Source: Maribacter aquimaris (lineage in GTDB: Bacteria > Bacteroidota > Bacteroidia > Flavobacteriales > Flavobacteriaceae). From it: a DNA stretch of 64,000 bases. Positions 62,971-64,000 of this stretch are shown piece after piece; positions within the stretch are counted from its first letter, which is position 1; each line of letters opens with the position of its first letter. The notes beneath the pieces are model-generated. The model had not been told where the DNA came from and ran no database searches. It worked only from the letters and a program-made list of their open reading frames with translations. A program made the translations under genes and the position numbers. Location of the stretch: assembly GCF_014596745.1 (NCBI RefSeq), contig NZ_JABTCF010000001.1, positions 868,001-932,000 on the forward strand. The letters are read 5' to 3'.

Positions 62971-64000
62971 CTATGGCTTATTTACATATACGTAGCGTAT
63001 TCGACATGCGTGTCCGTTACTCTGAACATCCTTCCCGTTATCTATTTTCAACTCCAATCGATGCTTTTTTCCCACTAACCCACTGGCTAATGTGTAATAC
63101 CATGGCAGGTGATATGACATACTCCATGGTGTAAAAAGATTCAATTTTTGCCATTCCCCGCCATCTATCCGGTATGCAATGATTCCTGCATCCTGCCCTG
63201 CAGCAACAGCAATTCCTACGGCATTGCCTTCAAAGGTCGGTTGTAACAAGCTTCCTGGCGTTTCGCTGATCAACATGGGTACATTCACATAATTGGGACG
63301 TACCCTTTTGCCATCATTCGGATTCCAATCGGGATCGATCTTCCATCCCTTTCTTAGCTTGATCTCGGAAACATCCATCAAAACACCATTCCCATAGGCA
63401 AAAGCATCCAAAGGATTTGGTAGGGCATGCGCTTTTATTTTATCATCATTGTCGATATATCCCGTAAGCGCCTTATCAAGAAACTGAAGCATTGACCGGG
63501 CATAAACCCCCTGGCCAAAAGGCGATGGATGAAGGTTTTCAAAGTCGTCTTCCCATGTAAATTCGCCATGGTCAATCCTTTCTGTGACTTCTTGTGCCAA
63601 GTTGATGGTCGGAATGTCATAATGCTCGGCCACCCGATTATGGTTTTTTATCACCTCAGGCACCTTACCGGCCCGGTAGCTCTTCATTTTATCTGGATCG
63701 ACAAAATGCATCATCACGATATCCATGGTCGGATTGGATTTCCGTAGATGTCTGACAATACCTTCCATTCCTCGAATTTGCTCTGTCGCTGTTCGTTTAT
63801 TAGAGGTGTCGTTTACAGCGGCCTCTTCAAATAATAAATCGATTCTTCCTTTTGACAACACATCCCTTTCCAATCTAAATGCAGCTGGTGTGGTTCCCAT
63901 GGAAGGGATTCCGGCCGCAATAAATTCAAATTCAGTTTTAGGAAATTTGTTTTTCAAATACGCATAGATACTATCACGCCAACCACCATTATGTGTAATC
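62971..64000 (-). CDS. SGNH/GDSL-family hydrolase (partial, N-terminus outside window)
   Basis: The frame runs off the right edge. Its first visible residues are ITHNGGWRDSIYAYLKNKFP, which would follow the GxSIT block with the catalytic Ser just outside. The remaining part has the SGNH layout (LLFEEAAVNDTSN, TMDIVMMHFVDPDKMKSYRA) with catalytic Asp and His in the region near DDFENLHPSPFGQGVYA. A C-terminal beta domain follows (GWKIDPDWNPNDGKRVRPNY to HRLELKIDNGK). It is probably a secreted sugar esterase (acetyl- or feruloyl-type), consistent with the hydrolase cluster. Confidence 0.8.
   Translation of the reverse strand, partial: ITHNGGWRDSIYAYLKNKFPKTEFEFIAAGIPSMGTTPAAFRLERDVLSKGRIDLLFEEAAVNDTSNKRTATEQIRGMEGIVRHLRKSNPTMDIVMMHFVDPDKMKSYRAGKVPEVIKNHNRVAEHYDIPTINLAQEVTERIDHGEFTWEDDFENLHPSPFGQGVYARSMLQFLDKALTGYIDNDDKIKAHALPNPLDAFAYGNGVLMDVSEIKLRKGWKIDPDWNPNDGKRVRPNYVNVPMLISETPGSLLQPTFEGNAVGIAVAAGQDAGIIAYRIDGGEWQKLNLFTPWSMSYHLPWYYTLASGLVGKKHRLELKIDNGKDVQSNGHACRIRYVYVNKP

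Overview
The window looks like a chromosomal segment of a marine member of the Flavobacteriaceae (Bacteroidetes). The signs are AT-rich DNA, lipoproteins, TonB-dependent uptake, a PorP/SprF relic of type IX secretion, TAnnTTTG-like promoters without strong Shine-Dalgarno sites, and fragments of polysaccharide-utilisation loci. No rRNA, tRNA, CRISPR array, prophage or insertion sequence was seen. The species call is inference.

Left part (1-16,000, mostly leftward): an AraC regulator cut by the window edge; an RND efflux operon (TolC, adaptor, permease) that ends in a PII-like protein and a DUF2892 membrane protein; upp; a small secreted protein; two tandem hairpin cassettes, one behind a 33-residue ORF; a sulfide:quinone oxidoreductase; cytochrome bd (cydAB); a hemerythrin-PAS protein; and the Fe-S repair protein Ric. 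Middle part (16,000-32,300): a copper-type TonB receptor with a Cys-rich small protein, FadL, a sulfite-oxidase-like enzyme with its cytochrome c, a fatty acid hydroxylase, carbonic anhydrase, a diheme protein with an HMA protein, a rhodanese, a CstB-like persulfide dioxygenase-rhodanese, a Crp/Fnr regulator, a class V aminotransferase, a membrane protein and a heme-binding protein.

The main finding is that seven exact copies of GTAAC-N4-GTTAC, plus two degenerate ones, are scattered through 7.6-31 kb. They lie in front of the efflux operon, cydAB, SQR, the sulfite oxidase, the persulfide dioxygenase and a membrane protein. At five promoters the operator centre is exactly 36.5 nt from the end of a TAnnTTTG-like octamer, the geometry of class II activation by a Crp/Fnr protein. 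One such protein, with three cysteines in its sensor domain, is encoded inside the region. I read this as one regulon for sulfide oxidation (sulfide to persulfide to sulfite, then onward), sulfide-resistant bd respiration, and efflux.

Right part (32,300-64,000): a first carbohydrate cluster (GH3, a broken carboxylesterase, a sugar isomerase, a Nudix-type regulator, GH2 with a LamG insert); an EamA transporter; rfbC/rfbD; an AraC regulator; a second RND system whose permease is fused in frame to its TolC and is followed by a TetR gene; a 1.2-kb array of 20-bp palindromic repeats that switches orientation between convergent genes; a PorP/SprF relic; a TPP-riboswitch operon (pnuT plus an acyl-CoA-dehydrogenase-like flavoprotein); and a second carbohydrate cluster (DUF4861, truncated kduD, DUF1080 fragment, GH3, DUF6786-like, a GH31/GH39-like chimera, SGNH hydrolase). 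Three genes of these clusters carry deletion junctions, two at visible microhomology, so both clusters appear to be decaying.
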